64,000 bases of DNA from Echinometra lucunter. Taxonomy: Eukaryota > Echinodermata > Echinoidea > Camarodonta > Echinometridae. The stretch lies in contig CM057167.1 of assembly GCA_029962745.1 (NCBI GenBank), forward strand, positions 22,369,951 through 22,433,950. Reading direction: 5' to 3'. The notes under the pieces were generated by a model that saw only the letters and a program-made list of their open reading frames with translations, did not search any database and had not been told where the DNA came from. Position 1 is the stretch's first letter. The number at the start of each line of letters is the position of its first letter. The translations under genes were made by a program, and so were the position numbers. Of the stretch, positions 12,193 through 23,700 are shown piece by piece.

Positions 12193-12465
12193 TTAGAAAA
12201 TTGTATGAAATTTCACTAGTTTACTAGGATACTGTTTTCTTGATGGGATAGAGATTATAGAACGACCGTAAGCGTGATTAAGTTGAGAAGCATCATCCAC
12301 CGACAGCACAGTCCCATCAACAACCCAATAACCAGGCCAACAGTGCCCCGGTGGATCACTGCCTGCTGCCGCTGGCCTGGTCTGCACCCGACTCCGGACG
12401 TACATTGGTTGGCATGGACTTGGCACCGGCACGTAAGAACCTTTTCGACTGGAATTAGATTTCAT
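12193..12465 (-). CDS. Orphan 90-codon open frame, GC-rich patch
   Basis: An ATG-initiated frame in a GC-richer patch encodes PPGHCWPGYWVVDGTVLSVD and similar. No homologue is recognised and there is no clear splicing. It lies directly next to the palindromic element at 12522. Coding status is doubtful. Confidence 0.15.
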   Translation of the reverse strand: MKSNSSRKGSYVPVPSPCQPMYVRSRVQTRPAAAGSDPPGHCWPGYWVVDGTVLSVDDASQLNHAYGRSIISIPSRKQYPSKLVKFHTIF

Positions 12466-12521
12466 CTTTTTTTTCCCCAGTGTTCATGTGTGATGTAAGA
12501 AGTTGTGAACTATTCTTTTTA

Positions 12522-13090
12522 GGCAGTGTATACAGCCACACGCGTGTGTCTTTACCTTATGGCCACACGCGTGTGGTTGTATCCACAGCATCGACACGAG
12601 GATACAGCCACACTCAACTGAATTCCCACTTATACTCTGCGCCGCTACAGCTATCGCTAGTGTGTATGTATGCACTGCACAAGCGATGTGCAAATTCATG
12701 CAACAGTGTGTTGCCAAACTCCAAAACTTGGATCGTCACGAAGGTTTTATCTCTTGAAATTCACTGAAATACAAACAATATTGTACTATATTGTCACCTG
12801 CTTGCTGACCAGGTGAGAATGAAGTGAAAATATTGTTTGTATAATAAGTGAAATCGAGAGATAAAACCTTCGTGACGATCCGAGTTTTGCAAGTCGCAAC
12901 ACATACCATCGCATGAATACACATCGCTTGTGCAGTGCATACATACACACTATAGCGATAGCTGTAGCGGCGCAGAGTATAAGTGGGAATTCAGTTGAGT
13001 GTGGCTGTATCCTCATGTCGATGCTGTGGATACAACCACACGCGTGTGGCCGTAAGGTAAAGACACACGCGTGTGGCTGTATACACTGCC
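12522..13090. mobile_element. 569-bp near-perfect palindromic foldback element with 9-bp TSD (MULE-like)
   Basis: It starts GGCAGTGTATACAGCCACAC and ends with the reverse complement. The arms (about 280 bp each) meet near 12800-12810. The direct repeat TTCTTTTTA flanks it at 12513-12521 and 13091-13099. A 9-bp target duplication fits Mutator-like elements. No transposase is encoded, so it is non-autonomous. Confidence 0.85.
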
Positions 13091-13099
13091 TTCTTTTTA

Positions 13100-15639
13100 C
13101 AGTGCACATTGATATTTTTGTGACTCTGTAGGCCCCTATTGATTACTATTGTAAATAAAGATGGGGTGACCAAACTTGTCTTGATTGAGCACATTTTAAC
13201 TTCATTTTCTGAACTTTTGAAGATAAATGACACAATATTGAATCCAGAATTCAGCTATTTCTACCAAAAATTATTCTGATTAATAGATACCAAATGGATA
13301 GCAAAATTTTAGACTACGAATAGATCTAGATCTAAGTGCAAGAAGAAAAATTACAAATGTCAAAGTCAAAGAATAAATTAAGAATAAGAATTCGTATTTG
13401 ATGCTGTAGAGTAAGCTGCCCGAAATTTGATTGCTTAAGCTTTTCTGCAATACTTATGCAGCTAAACTTCCTTTTCATAAAATCATATCTAGATCTACAT
13501 AAATTCATGTCAAATATATCAAACTGTTTTTATCACAATGTCATTTTTTTCAAATATTTTCTACATCACACACTTTTAATTTTAGAAAATGTGAAAATAT
13601 ATCGCTATGTTTCATGCCCGTTATTCGATATCCCCCGGCAATCACTCATCCTGTGTACATGGTCAATGAATTGACCTCGTCCCGCAAAAGTGACAATTCT
13701 GTACCAAAACTACATAGCCTGCTTTTCTGTTGGTTACTCGACGGAATGCTGTCGACCTACAAGTCTGATAAGCGTCAGTTTTCTTCTTGAAATTCACCAT
13801 TTTCACTTCATTCATCCAAACAATGCAGAAACATCGTTTTAATCACTCACTCGGACACGACACATCACATTCACCACATTCACAACACACCACATCACAG
13901 GCTATTGTCCATGTGATGAGGTCACGGATCTCGCATCGAGTTAGGCGACGTACGCACAGGCAACATTGGGGGTCCGTTTTATCGATTTGTGACAGGCAAA
14001 TATTTGTTTCCTATTTACTTTTCAAAAGTTTCAATTGGTTTCATAGTGATTTGTGCACCATAAACTTTATTTTGATATGAAATTTGAGCATATTCCAAAC
14101 CTATGAATAGCAACTTTAATTCAGCCCTCAGTGAGGGCCTTGTCCTGAATTCATTATGCTTTATGATAATGCACCCTTACTTTATTGAAAAAATGTATAC
14201 ATACATTTATTGGTGTAAGATTTCATTAAATTCATGTTTTAAAAGTTTTTCTTAAATGAAAAATAGAAAAGCACTAAATACAGCTTGTGTCGCATCTCGC
14301 CTATGATTCTGATAAATTTCATAATATTTGCCACCATGAATTTTAGGTGTTTTCCAAAAAAAAATCATGTTAAAAACTTGAAAATGTGCCAAAAGATACT
14401 TAAGATTGTAATTGATCGTAATAAGATTGTAATCAATTAACAGTAATAATCAATCATAATATTAAATAAAAAATACTGCTTTATTGATAATTTTTCGTAT
14501 TTTCATTCCTCTCCTTTATTGTAATTTTCTTAATCAATTTATTTTTTTTCACTATTAATCAGTATATGAAAATAATCTTCCTCTTTTGTTCAGAAAAGAA
14601 AATAAATAACAAAGAATCGTGAAATAAATTCAGTAACTATTTTTTGTCATAGGAAATATATTTATAAGAAACAGTGACTGCCATATGTAGTTAAACGGTA
14701 AGGGATCCAATATCAATGCTCACCCTTTTTTTTTACTAGCCTTTTAAAGATATTGCTGAACCCCGAACCGAACCAAAGTTTGGGAAAAAAAATTGCCGAA
14801 AACTGCAGATCCGTACCCAAACATGGTGCTAAATTTACAGCCCTACATCAGACAGAGCCAAGATAATTGTATCATAACCATAATAACATAAGCAAGGCAA
14901 AATACCTTAGAAATTAGAGAATCATTTGTTATTGGACCTTCTTGGACTTCATATGATGATGATATATGATATCTCTCAAAATAAATATTTCTAGACCCTT
15001 CTCGGTTGGTTCAATTTTTTTTGGAACAGATGCTAAGTATAGCAAGGTCTGCCAATCTTTTGTTTTGTATTTTCACAATTTCTTCCCCAATTTCAAAGAA
15101 AATTTTTTCATATGGTAATTTTAAGGAAGCTCTTTGTGTTTTTTTTCTGTTATTTCACGAAGAGCTTAGTCCTCTGCCATTCATCCCTGTGGAGACCTAT
15201 GTAAAGAAATATGCCTCCAAATCACATTTTCTCATGCCCGGTTAGCCCTGCAAACTACCTTCAAAGTTCGCCAATGGACCAGTAGATCCAACTGTGATAG
15301 TAGGACCTAAACTTTATTTTCCAAACTCAAAATATGGACTTTTGATTTATACGAGACCCAACTCACTTGGCAATTTTGCCGCGTGATTAATTTCCATTTC
15401 AATAGCGCGACCTCCGATATCGTGGGTTCACCTACACTTGCTGGTCTCGGCCACAGGCGAAGAGCGGCACAGGCACAGCGTTGCACTGTTGCACTCTCGC
15501 ACGTACTCTGCGTTCGCCGATACGTGCGAGAGTGCAACTAACTTTGTGCATTTACATTTATATTTTTGCCATTGTATAATGTTAAAGAATAAAATAATAA
15601 TAATAATAGTAATAATAATATGTCTTGTTTACCCACGGT
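13100..15639. other. AT-rich spacer before CFAP69
   Basis: No supported gene. It may contain the upstream CFAP69 promoter or first exon, but nothing marks it clearly. A perfect 18-bp-stem hairpin lies at 15488-15538. Confidence 0.3.
15488..15538. repeat. Perfect inverted repeat, 18-bp stem, 15-base loop
   Basis: GTTGCACTCTCGCACGTA at 15488-15505 is exactly complemented at 15521-15538. Confidence 0.85.
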
Positions 15640-15900
15640 AGCCTCTTCAGTACTATGTACTGTTCTCCCAGAGGGCCCTGCAAGAATATTATTACCCTGG
15701 CTTTAGCTCGAGCAACCGTAGCGCTTCATGCATTCAAGGAATAAATCTTACCAGGTACCCATTTCCTACACCTGGGTCGAGTATAGCAAATATAGATAAA
15801 TGTCTTGCCAAAGGACATTAGTGCTGCGGCAGGGATTCAAACCCTGTACCTTGTGGTTCAAAGCCCAGAGACTTATCCACTGGACCACAACACCTCTAAA
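15640..15900 (-). repeat. tRNA-derived SINE, family A, copy 1
   Basis: The - strand starts GAGGTGTTGTGGTCCAGTGG (A box) and has GGGTTTGAATCCC (B box), then CTAATGTCCTTTGGCAAGAC and a 3' GCGCTACGG part. It is shared with 45256-45600. Confidence 0.7.
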
Positions 15901-15933
15901 ATTTTCATTGCTTAATTCTCTTTCTAATTGCAG

Positions 15934-16040
15934 GATAGTTATCTAAAGTGGAGACATGACCCAACAAGAGTGACACTTTTTGACAGCTTTACGATTGATA
16001 TTTAGTTGAATGCAACATTTTGCTGAAAACTGAGTGCAAG
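15934..16040 (+). other. CFAP69: 5' UTR part of CFAP69 exon 1
   Basis: A good acceptor (TTTCTAATTGCAG, AG at 15932-15933) lies about 107 bp before the start ATG, and no ATG-initiated long frame intervenes. This implies at least one untranslated exon further upstream, whose position and promoter I cannot fix. A SINE-like repeat (15640-15900) sits directly before the acceptor. Confidence 0.5.
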
Positions 16041-17565
16041 ATGACAACGAAGATGGCAACACAGCTTCAACCCAAACCACCTGTTCCTGTGGTTGGGCAT
16101 GTGATTACAGATGAAGAAATGGGCTTGAAAAAGGTGAAAATGTAGAATAAATTATATTTGTGAATCTAGTTGTTTTTATCTAGGGAAAAAAGGACCTTTC
16201 CCATTCTGTGTCATAGTCTTTTATTTTCTGTTATTTCAGATTATTGTAAAATATTTAAGATAGGAACTTAATTTAGGGAAGATGCAGATCCTAGAATATT
16301 ATTTGTAGTGTTTTTCCTAATCTTTCTAAAAGTGGACGGTGATTATGGATTCAATGATGATTATAAATAAAAATATGTGAACATATGTTTTCTTTGATTT
16401 GCTAACTTCCTTTGAAGACAGATTGGTCTACGATTTCTGCACCAGCTTTAATATTGACTTGTCAACAGCATTTTATTTGAAGTCTTTGAAACGTGTCTTG
16501 AAGACACTTATCTCAAATATTAACAACATGTTTCAGATATCTTTACTTTTTTTTTTAAAACCACAGGGAATTAAGATCCAGCAGGTCAACTTTGCAAAAG
16601 TTATCAAACTTCTTACAGATCCACATTCAGTAAGTGTTCCCTGGATTGCAGAAAACATGGGATAGAGGAGTGTGTGAGGTGTAGAATGTTGCAGTAGACC
16701 TGGGGGTGTTTCACAAAGCTGTTGGTAAAGTTACGCATGACTTTACGAATGACTTGAATATGAAGTGCCAAATGGGATGCCCAATGTTTTTCCTGATGTT
16801 TTAACAAAGTGTGACTGCATTTCCCATAATTTCAATTAAATTGTGGCAAAAAATGTACTTTGCAATAAGAATGTTTGTAAATAGTAGTGATGTCATTCTA
16901 CTTTTGCATATTTCACCTTCAGCTGATGCGATTTATAATGACTGAGAATCCCATTTGGTTTGCCATATTCAAGCCGTTCGTAAAGTCATTCGTAACTTTA
17001 CAAACAGCTTTATGAAACACCCCTCTGTTTACTAATGGTATTCAAATTTATGCATTTTCTCTCCAGAACCCTTGGTTACAAACAATTCAGTTCACCTGTT
17101 CTGCATAATGGCATCGGAATAGAAGGAATCCAGTTTGCATACATTAATTGTTGCTATGTCAGGCAAGCTTCTGGCAAGCTTTTTATTTGTCGAGGGAAAT
17201 TTTTGTTCAACAACTATGCATAAAATTAGTAAACAGGTCTATTATGTTCATATTGCTCATATCCACCATACATGAACCTCCTCTGGCTTCAGCATTGTTT
17301 TCCAGCTTTAGCGAGACTGCCATTAAGATGCTTTAGCATTCAAGTTGTTTACATACTAAGTGGGCCTGCCCATATACTTCACCTGGGTAGAAAGTGGCAA
17401 ATGCAGATAAGTATCTTGCTGAAAGACAGTGGTATTATGCCAGGCTCAAACCCATCAGTTTCACATATATATCCACCATTCATCCTGATCCACAAAGTGC
17501 TTAAGTTAATACTAATAACAATAGTAGTAGCAACAATAATAACTATAATAATGATAATATTAATG

Positions 17566-17627
<62 letters not shown>

Positions 17628-20600
17628 TATTATTATTATTATATACATTCCTTTCTTTAAATGAATTGATTACTACTATTGGGTTGTATATCTGTATATA
17701 TTTATATGATGTTTTTAAGATTGTAAATACATGTATATCTATGTTTGTTTTTATTGTAAACTAAACACAATTCAGCCTTCGAGCTGCGATGTGTTGATCA
17801 CAATAAACCATTTTCAATTCAATTCAATTCAATATCCATTCAGGCGATCAAAACTCTTGACAACTTTATGTTCAGCACAATTTTACTTGCTAGAGCTCAT
17901 GACAGTAGTATGTTGTAAACTTGCCTGACCAAATTCGATGTTGATTTGCTAGACATATGGATGGATTTTAGTTGTCTTTGGAAGGGTGCTTTTTATTATG
18001 GATACTTCATTTCCTGTGAGTGGAACTGAAAACATTCATACTAAACGTAGTGGTAATGAATTTCTCTACAGATTACAATGCAGATGATAGACCATGTTAA
18101 TTCTTTTGATGAAAATTGGCAAATGATAGCGATTGATTTTCTTTGAATTTCTTACAGGTAGCCCTCTATGAAAGACACAACCATGCTCTGCAGAGGCTTA
18201 TTCGACACTACAGTGCTGGATTTGTATCCTTTGTATACATTTACTTTGGGCAAAAATAATCTGCCAATAATACTTTATAAAACAAAATATAGTGCGTATC
18301 GAGAAAAAAGTTAACCAACTTTTAGAGCTTTTAATTAAAAAGTCACAGTGAATATGCCCTCGAAAGTAACTGCATAGTAACTTTTTTTGTTTCATTATAC
18401 CACATTCATAAGCTTTTTCTCTTACTGATGATTTTGAAAAGCCTACTGCAAAGTCATCCACAATTATGAATAAGGCATCATCAGACAGAATATTTATGGC
18501 CACTCTTTACTATAACATACATTTCAGAGTCACCTGGGTAATATAAAAATATTGAAGTTGGATATATATTTTTGTTAATATGCTTTTTATACATAAGTTC
18601 TTTCCAACAGATAATTTCTGATTACCTAAATTTTTAAATTCTGAATGTTTCCATATGTTACGCATGATGTTAATACTCTGTGGTTTTCCCTTCCTTAGGC
18701 AAAAGTTATCAGGTGGAACCACCTTCATGAATCAAACTAATGATTCATTTCGTATAATTCACAGCCAATGGTATGGTCTTGAGTAAAAGAGATATGACTC
18801 TATGCCTCCAATCTTGAACTGCAAATGTTCAAACTCCTATCCATATTGCATTCTACCACATTATGATTGGAGATGGCACATGGATTGAATTCATATATTT
18901 GATTTTTGTTAGGGTACAGCATATTTTGTTATTCAACTTTACCAAATGATTCTACCCCTGTAAAAGAGAAAATAGTATCTTCTCCTTTCTTAAATTTCAT
19001 TGCATTTCTGGGCCCCACTTCATACAATTTTTTATCAATAACAAGTTGCAATAACTGTTATAAGCTACTGAAATCCTTGCATCTGATTGACTACGAGCAT
19101 ATTTGTCATAGAAATGTGGCAGTTGTTACTGATAACAAGTTTTAATAATGGGGCCCTGTAGTTTTATTCAAATTGTTTCCTTGACCAAGTATTTCCCACT
19201 CCAGCTTCTGAAGGACTTGGTGCAGGTGTTCAAAATCCTCAACGTGTGTGCTGATCGGAGCCATGAGCAACCCATGTATATCAAGCCTATGATTGAGATG
19301 TTAAAACTCTGTAGCTTGCCCTTCCTTAGAGAGAAGTCTTCAGACGAAACCACCTACTCACAAATCGTTACTGAATCATTCTCACAACTTGGTGAGCACA
19401 TACACCCACATACTAATGTATTATTTCACTCCCATACTTGTATTACACAGAATATATGCTTCCCGATTAGCAATGGGTTAATTTTTATGTGACTGTATGA
19501 CAATGATTTCAGTTGTTATTGATATTCATACATGCACTTTCATTGCTGCCTTGGTTTGCAAAATAAGGTAAATTAAATCTGGAATTTTACATCTTTTGAA
19601 ATGTGGGTATACAGGAGAATGATGAGAATACCATGGAAACAAATGAAAACCAACAATGAAAGCAAACTGTACTGGTAGGAGTAGTTAAGGAAAGAAACTC
19701 CAAATACTTTGGTTATGTTAAAAGGCTCCAAAGTCTCATAAAAGATATGTTAGAGGGAAAAGTAGAAGGAACAGGACTGAGAGGGAAACCCAGAATCAAC
19801 TGGGAAGAGCACATCAAGAACTGGAGTGGACTAAAACTGCTAGAGAGCACCAGAATGGCAAAAGACATAGTTACATGAAGAGATGTTGCAATCAACCTCC
19901 GAACCAGGAGAAGATACCTGGATAGATGATAGAGAAATACATAGGACCCCAAAATTACCTTTGAATGTTAAAATTCAGCTACACTGTCTTCTTGCAAATA
20001 TTTCTCATCTGCAGAGGTTTCGAAAGTAGAAATTCTTGAAGCAGAAGGTACATAACTCCTCTTTGATACTAATTTTGAAGAGGAAAGTCATCCTGTGATC
20101 GCACAGACTGTTTGACAAAGGGTTTTTCATTAAGGTCATGCCCATTGTGTTTGGCAAGAAAGTGAACCACTTTCCCTGCACATGGGATTCTGCACATAAT
20201 TGTGAAAACAGTGGTGTTCAGTGATGCATGACCCTTGAAACTTAAAACAAGTAACCTTTGGAAAGCATATGAGTTACTCTCTCATGTATGATATAAAATT
20301 CAATACTAATAAATACACAATCTAGGTAAAATAGGAATGTTTCAAAGTAGGGTTTCCCTTTTTTTTAAAATAACACCCAGTATCTGTTGAATTCGCTGAT
20401 AGAAAATTCATAAAGGGTGGGGGTGCACTTGTCTCTTCCCTGTCCCTCTCTCCAAACATCCCTTAAAACAAATATTGTACATTACAACCTAGTATTAAAT
20501 TCAAACTACTGTTTAATGCTTTGTCTCTTCTTTCAGGTTATTTAATGAGAGTACCGAGCAGAGAAGTGCGTATCCAGCTTGCCAATACACTGGAGGCCAT

Positions 20601-20709
20601 CTACACCAATAACACCAAGGGTCTGCTCGTCCAAGACCATCAGCCTACTACAAGGGCATATAATGTAGCCATGGTTGAGAGGAGTGACATTGCAGAAACA
20701 CTTGTGAAG
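16041..20709 (+). CDS. CFAP69: CFAP69 exons 1-5 (N-terminal part)
   Basis: Exon 1 encodes a short leader ending in VVGHVITDEEMGLKK, which corresponds to the N-terminal PVVGVVTEDDE region of the vertebrate protein. Exons 2 and 3 (63 and 66 nt, both phase 0) carry the first helical repeat. Exon 4 carries LLKDLVQVFKILNVC and LKLCSLPFLREKSSDETTY, the strongest N-terminal match. Exon 5 begins GYLMRVPSREVRIQLANTLE. The exon 3 donor reads TTT|GTATCC and is a poor consensus, but it keeps frame. Introns 2-4 hold a MITE at 16702-17023, a SINE fragment near 17362 and a LINE fragment near 19650. Confidence 0.93.
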
Positions 20710-23700
20710 GTAGATATCACTTCCAAGATTCAAGTTTAAAGAAAAATATTTGATTCATCACTTCGTTATAATAATAAGAAGTCAACATTAAGGAGAGAAA
20801 GTGATCGCAGAATGCCATTCTCTGGTATTGTATTTCAGTTGAGGAAAAACTCTGCACATATATTTGTTGTAAATTTGTTTTTAAGGGACACCTATTCTTA
20901 GAAATGCCTTTTGTTCATTACAAAACAATGCTGTTTTAGTTGTCAGTTTCAAATATGCCTAAGCAATCCTGTTGGTGAAAACAAGTCTATCTATTCACAG
21001 ATTTCTTGCATTGTAATACATGGATTGACACTTTATGTTTTTTTGTGTGTGTGGATTTCAGGCACATTGGTGACAGGAGTCATGCTGTCTTTTTGTGAAA
21101 TGTTCAAAGCTTTCATATCTTTTGTGAATTGTAGAGGCTTATTTACAATTAACACCTTGCTGCTGGATATTGGGTAATCTTTTAGTAAACATAAATTAAG
21201 TTTTGTTTTGTTTTCTCTCTCTCTTCTTTCCAGAGTTTGACTCTTCTAGAGAATGACCTTGAGGTCAAACTGCGGCTGATGATCATCCTGCAGCATTTCT
21301 CCTCCTTTTCTCCTATAAATTGTAACTCCATGCTCTCAGCAGATGCAGCTAGCCGCATATGTAGCAGAATGAATGACCCAGACCCTAGTGGCAAGTAAGT
21401 CGCCCCCTACAGTTCTCTTCACGTATTACATTGGAAATACCTTAAAATGTCCTTTAAAAAAAAACCCAAGCAAACAAACAAACAAACAAAAAATATTCAA
21501 GAGACAAAACAGCAACAACGACAACAATAAACGCAACATACCAACAAACTTGGTAGCAAAACTGTAGTATGCAAGTAGCAATGTTTTTTTTTGGGGGGGG
21601 GGAGGTAAGAAATGTTCATATAATGGCAGGAAACCATGACCTTTGACATGTACCAATACATTTTATATGAAAGGGAAGGGCAGAGTTCTGCTGTATTCCA
21701 TGTGTATTTTTAGTGTGAAATATTACATCAGAGTTGAGGTTTGTTGCTTTTTTTGTATATACAGTGCAGTTGTGAAAAAAGCGACTTTGGGTATCAACAG
21801 ATAACATATGACAGCTGGCCATACCTGCAGTCCCTGCAAGGAGAATCCCAAAACAGCCAATCAAAGCGGTTTGCTGCAGCTCATCAGTGTTTATTCACAT
21901 ATTTGTTTTATGAGCATTTCAAATTGTTTGAGTCGCTCTTTCCCTTTAAAAAAAAATCTAAATAAACAAAATACTAAGTTTTATGAGGTGATATATCTTA
22001 ACATCTTGTATTTCCTTGCTCATTCATGTGTGTTGTAGGTTGTTATTCCATTCTATTGAGATCTTGTGGAACTTGATGGAGAACGGCGATAGGGAAGAGA
22101 TGGCTCGACAACTGAACTCATTCATCTGTGTAGAGTGAGTAGGATTCCTATACAGTTATTTGAAAAAAAAGCACATCAATTTGAATAAATGTATCAGTCC
22201 AGTAATGTTTGATATATTCTATGGAGGGCTGTGCACAAACATTTAATTGTAATTTTCAGGGTCTGTATATGCACTCCTACCATAAATTTATCAAGTTTGA
22301 TGGTCAGGAGTTAAAATTTGAGGTCGAGTTTTCTCTGAACCCACATTAGTGTCAGTCTGTGTAGTTAATATCCTTTAATTTACTTGAAATGAATTGTCAT
22401 GACTATTTTTTTTGTTTTTTTGTTTCTTATGATTTAGTTATTTGAATAGCATTATAAGTTAACTGTTTACTGGTACATACATAGAAAACTGCTAGAAGCA
22501 TTTGTAATGCATTGTGGCCAGTTTTATTTTCTCGACTCAGATTTTCCATGGCTTCCTCCGTCTTTGTCAGGAATACAATATTCTATCATTATTTTGTTGA
22601 ATGTGCAACCTTGAAGTCCAAACACACTTTTCTGTTTGAAGATTTAAATGCATGATTCCTGTCTCAATAATCCATTTATTTATTTCTTTCATGTTTGATT
22701 TTACAGGGCTCTCAAAGATGCATTCACTCAGCAGATGACGAATGGTTACAGTCATTATGATAGACAGTTAAGGTGAGGATAGACTTCTTGCAGGAATTTG
22801 TTTACCCTTGGTTCAAGTTGAATGAAATATGGCTTTTTATATCTTGTGCGTGATCGTGGAACACTCAGCAGTTTCAGGGTTGAAAGTTTACACAGGGGCA
22901 TTTTTATTAATATCAGTATTGATACCTTTTGGGGAAAGAATTTTCACTTGGCATTTTTTCTGAAACGTTCTGTGTTTGCCGTTAAGTAGCACTGAGGGTG
23001 TTATATGCTCTAGTAAGTACCCTTGGAGAGGCATGCTGAAATAACTTTTTAAGGCTTTATTACAACTTCATAGAAGTATCTATGTACCTCTTTTTTCCAT
23101 TCTTTTTTATATATTGGCTTTTAAAGTGACTACACAATGGTAATTTTTTTTTTTTATATATAATTGAGAATAGAATTCTAAGAAGAATAACATCAAAAAT
23201 TTGATGATTTTCAATCGAAATCAATGCATTTTGGTTAATTTTCTCATAGAAAGTCAAGAGTTGACCAAAAAATTTGAGTATGAGGTATGACGTCAAAGTG
23301 GGTACCCAGCTTTGCGCATTGCAGTTGTGCTGCGCGCTAGACTGTACAATATGTATTATACCTTGCGCGCATTTTGCTAGAATTGCGCGACGTGGTACCC
23401 CCTTTGACGTCATTTTGACGTCAAAGTGGGTACCCAGTTGAAACTGGGTCACAGCTGAGGGGTCAAAAATATCCTGAAATCTTACCACATTTGGGGGTTT
23501 CCTTGGCAACACGACTTTTTAAAAAACTTTAGGCAGATGATTTTCTGCTAATGAAATCATGCTCTTTTAAATGAACTAACATTGTTCCAGCATTGGGTAC
23601 CCCCTTTAGACAGAACTGAGACATTAAAAGTTCATTAGAATAGTTCTATTTTGTAGATTGGAATTACAGTTTGTTAAATTTTTTCTGTATTTTCTGCATT

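Noticed and set aside
12480..13131. Several overlapping 70-107 codon frames on both strands
   Set aside because: Mirror frames caused by the palindromic element 12522-13090.
17272..17664. 130-codon + frame ending in poly-isoleucine
   Set aside because: Translation of an (AAT)n microsatellite.
23060..23512. 150-codon - frame
   Set aside because: Belongs to MITE family Z, which recurs at 40523 and 42205; the frame is broken in the third copy.
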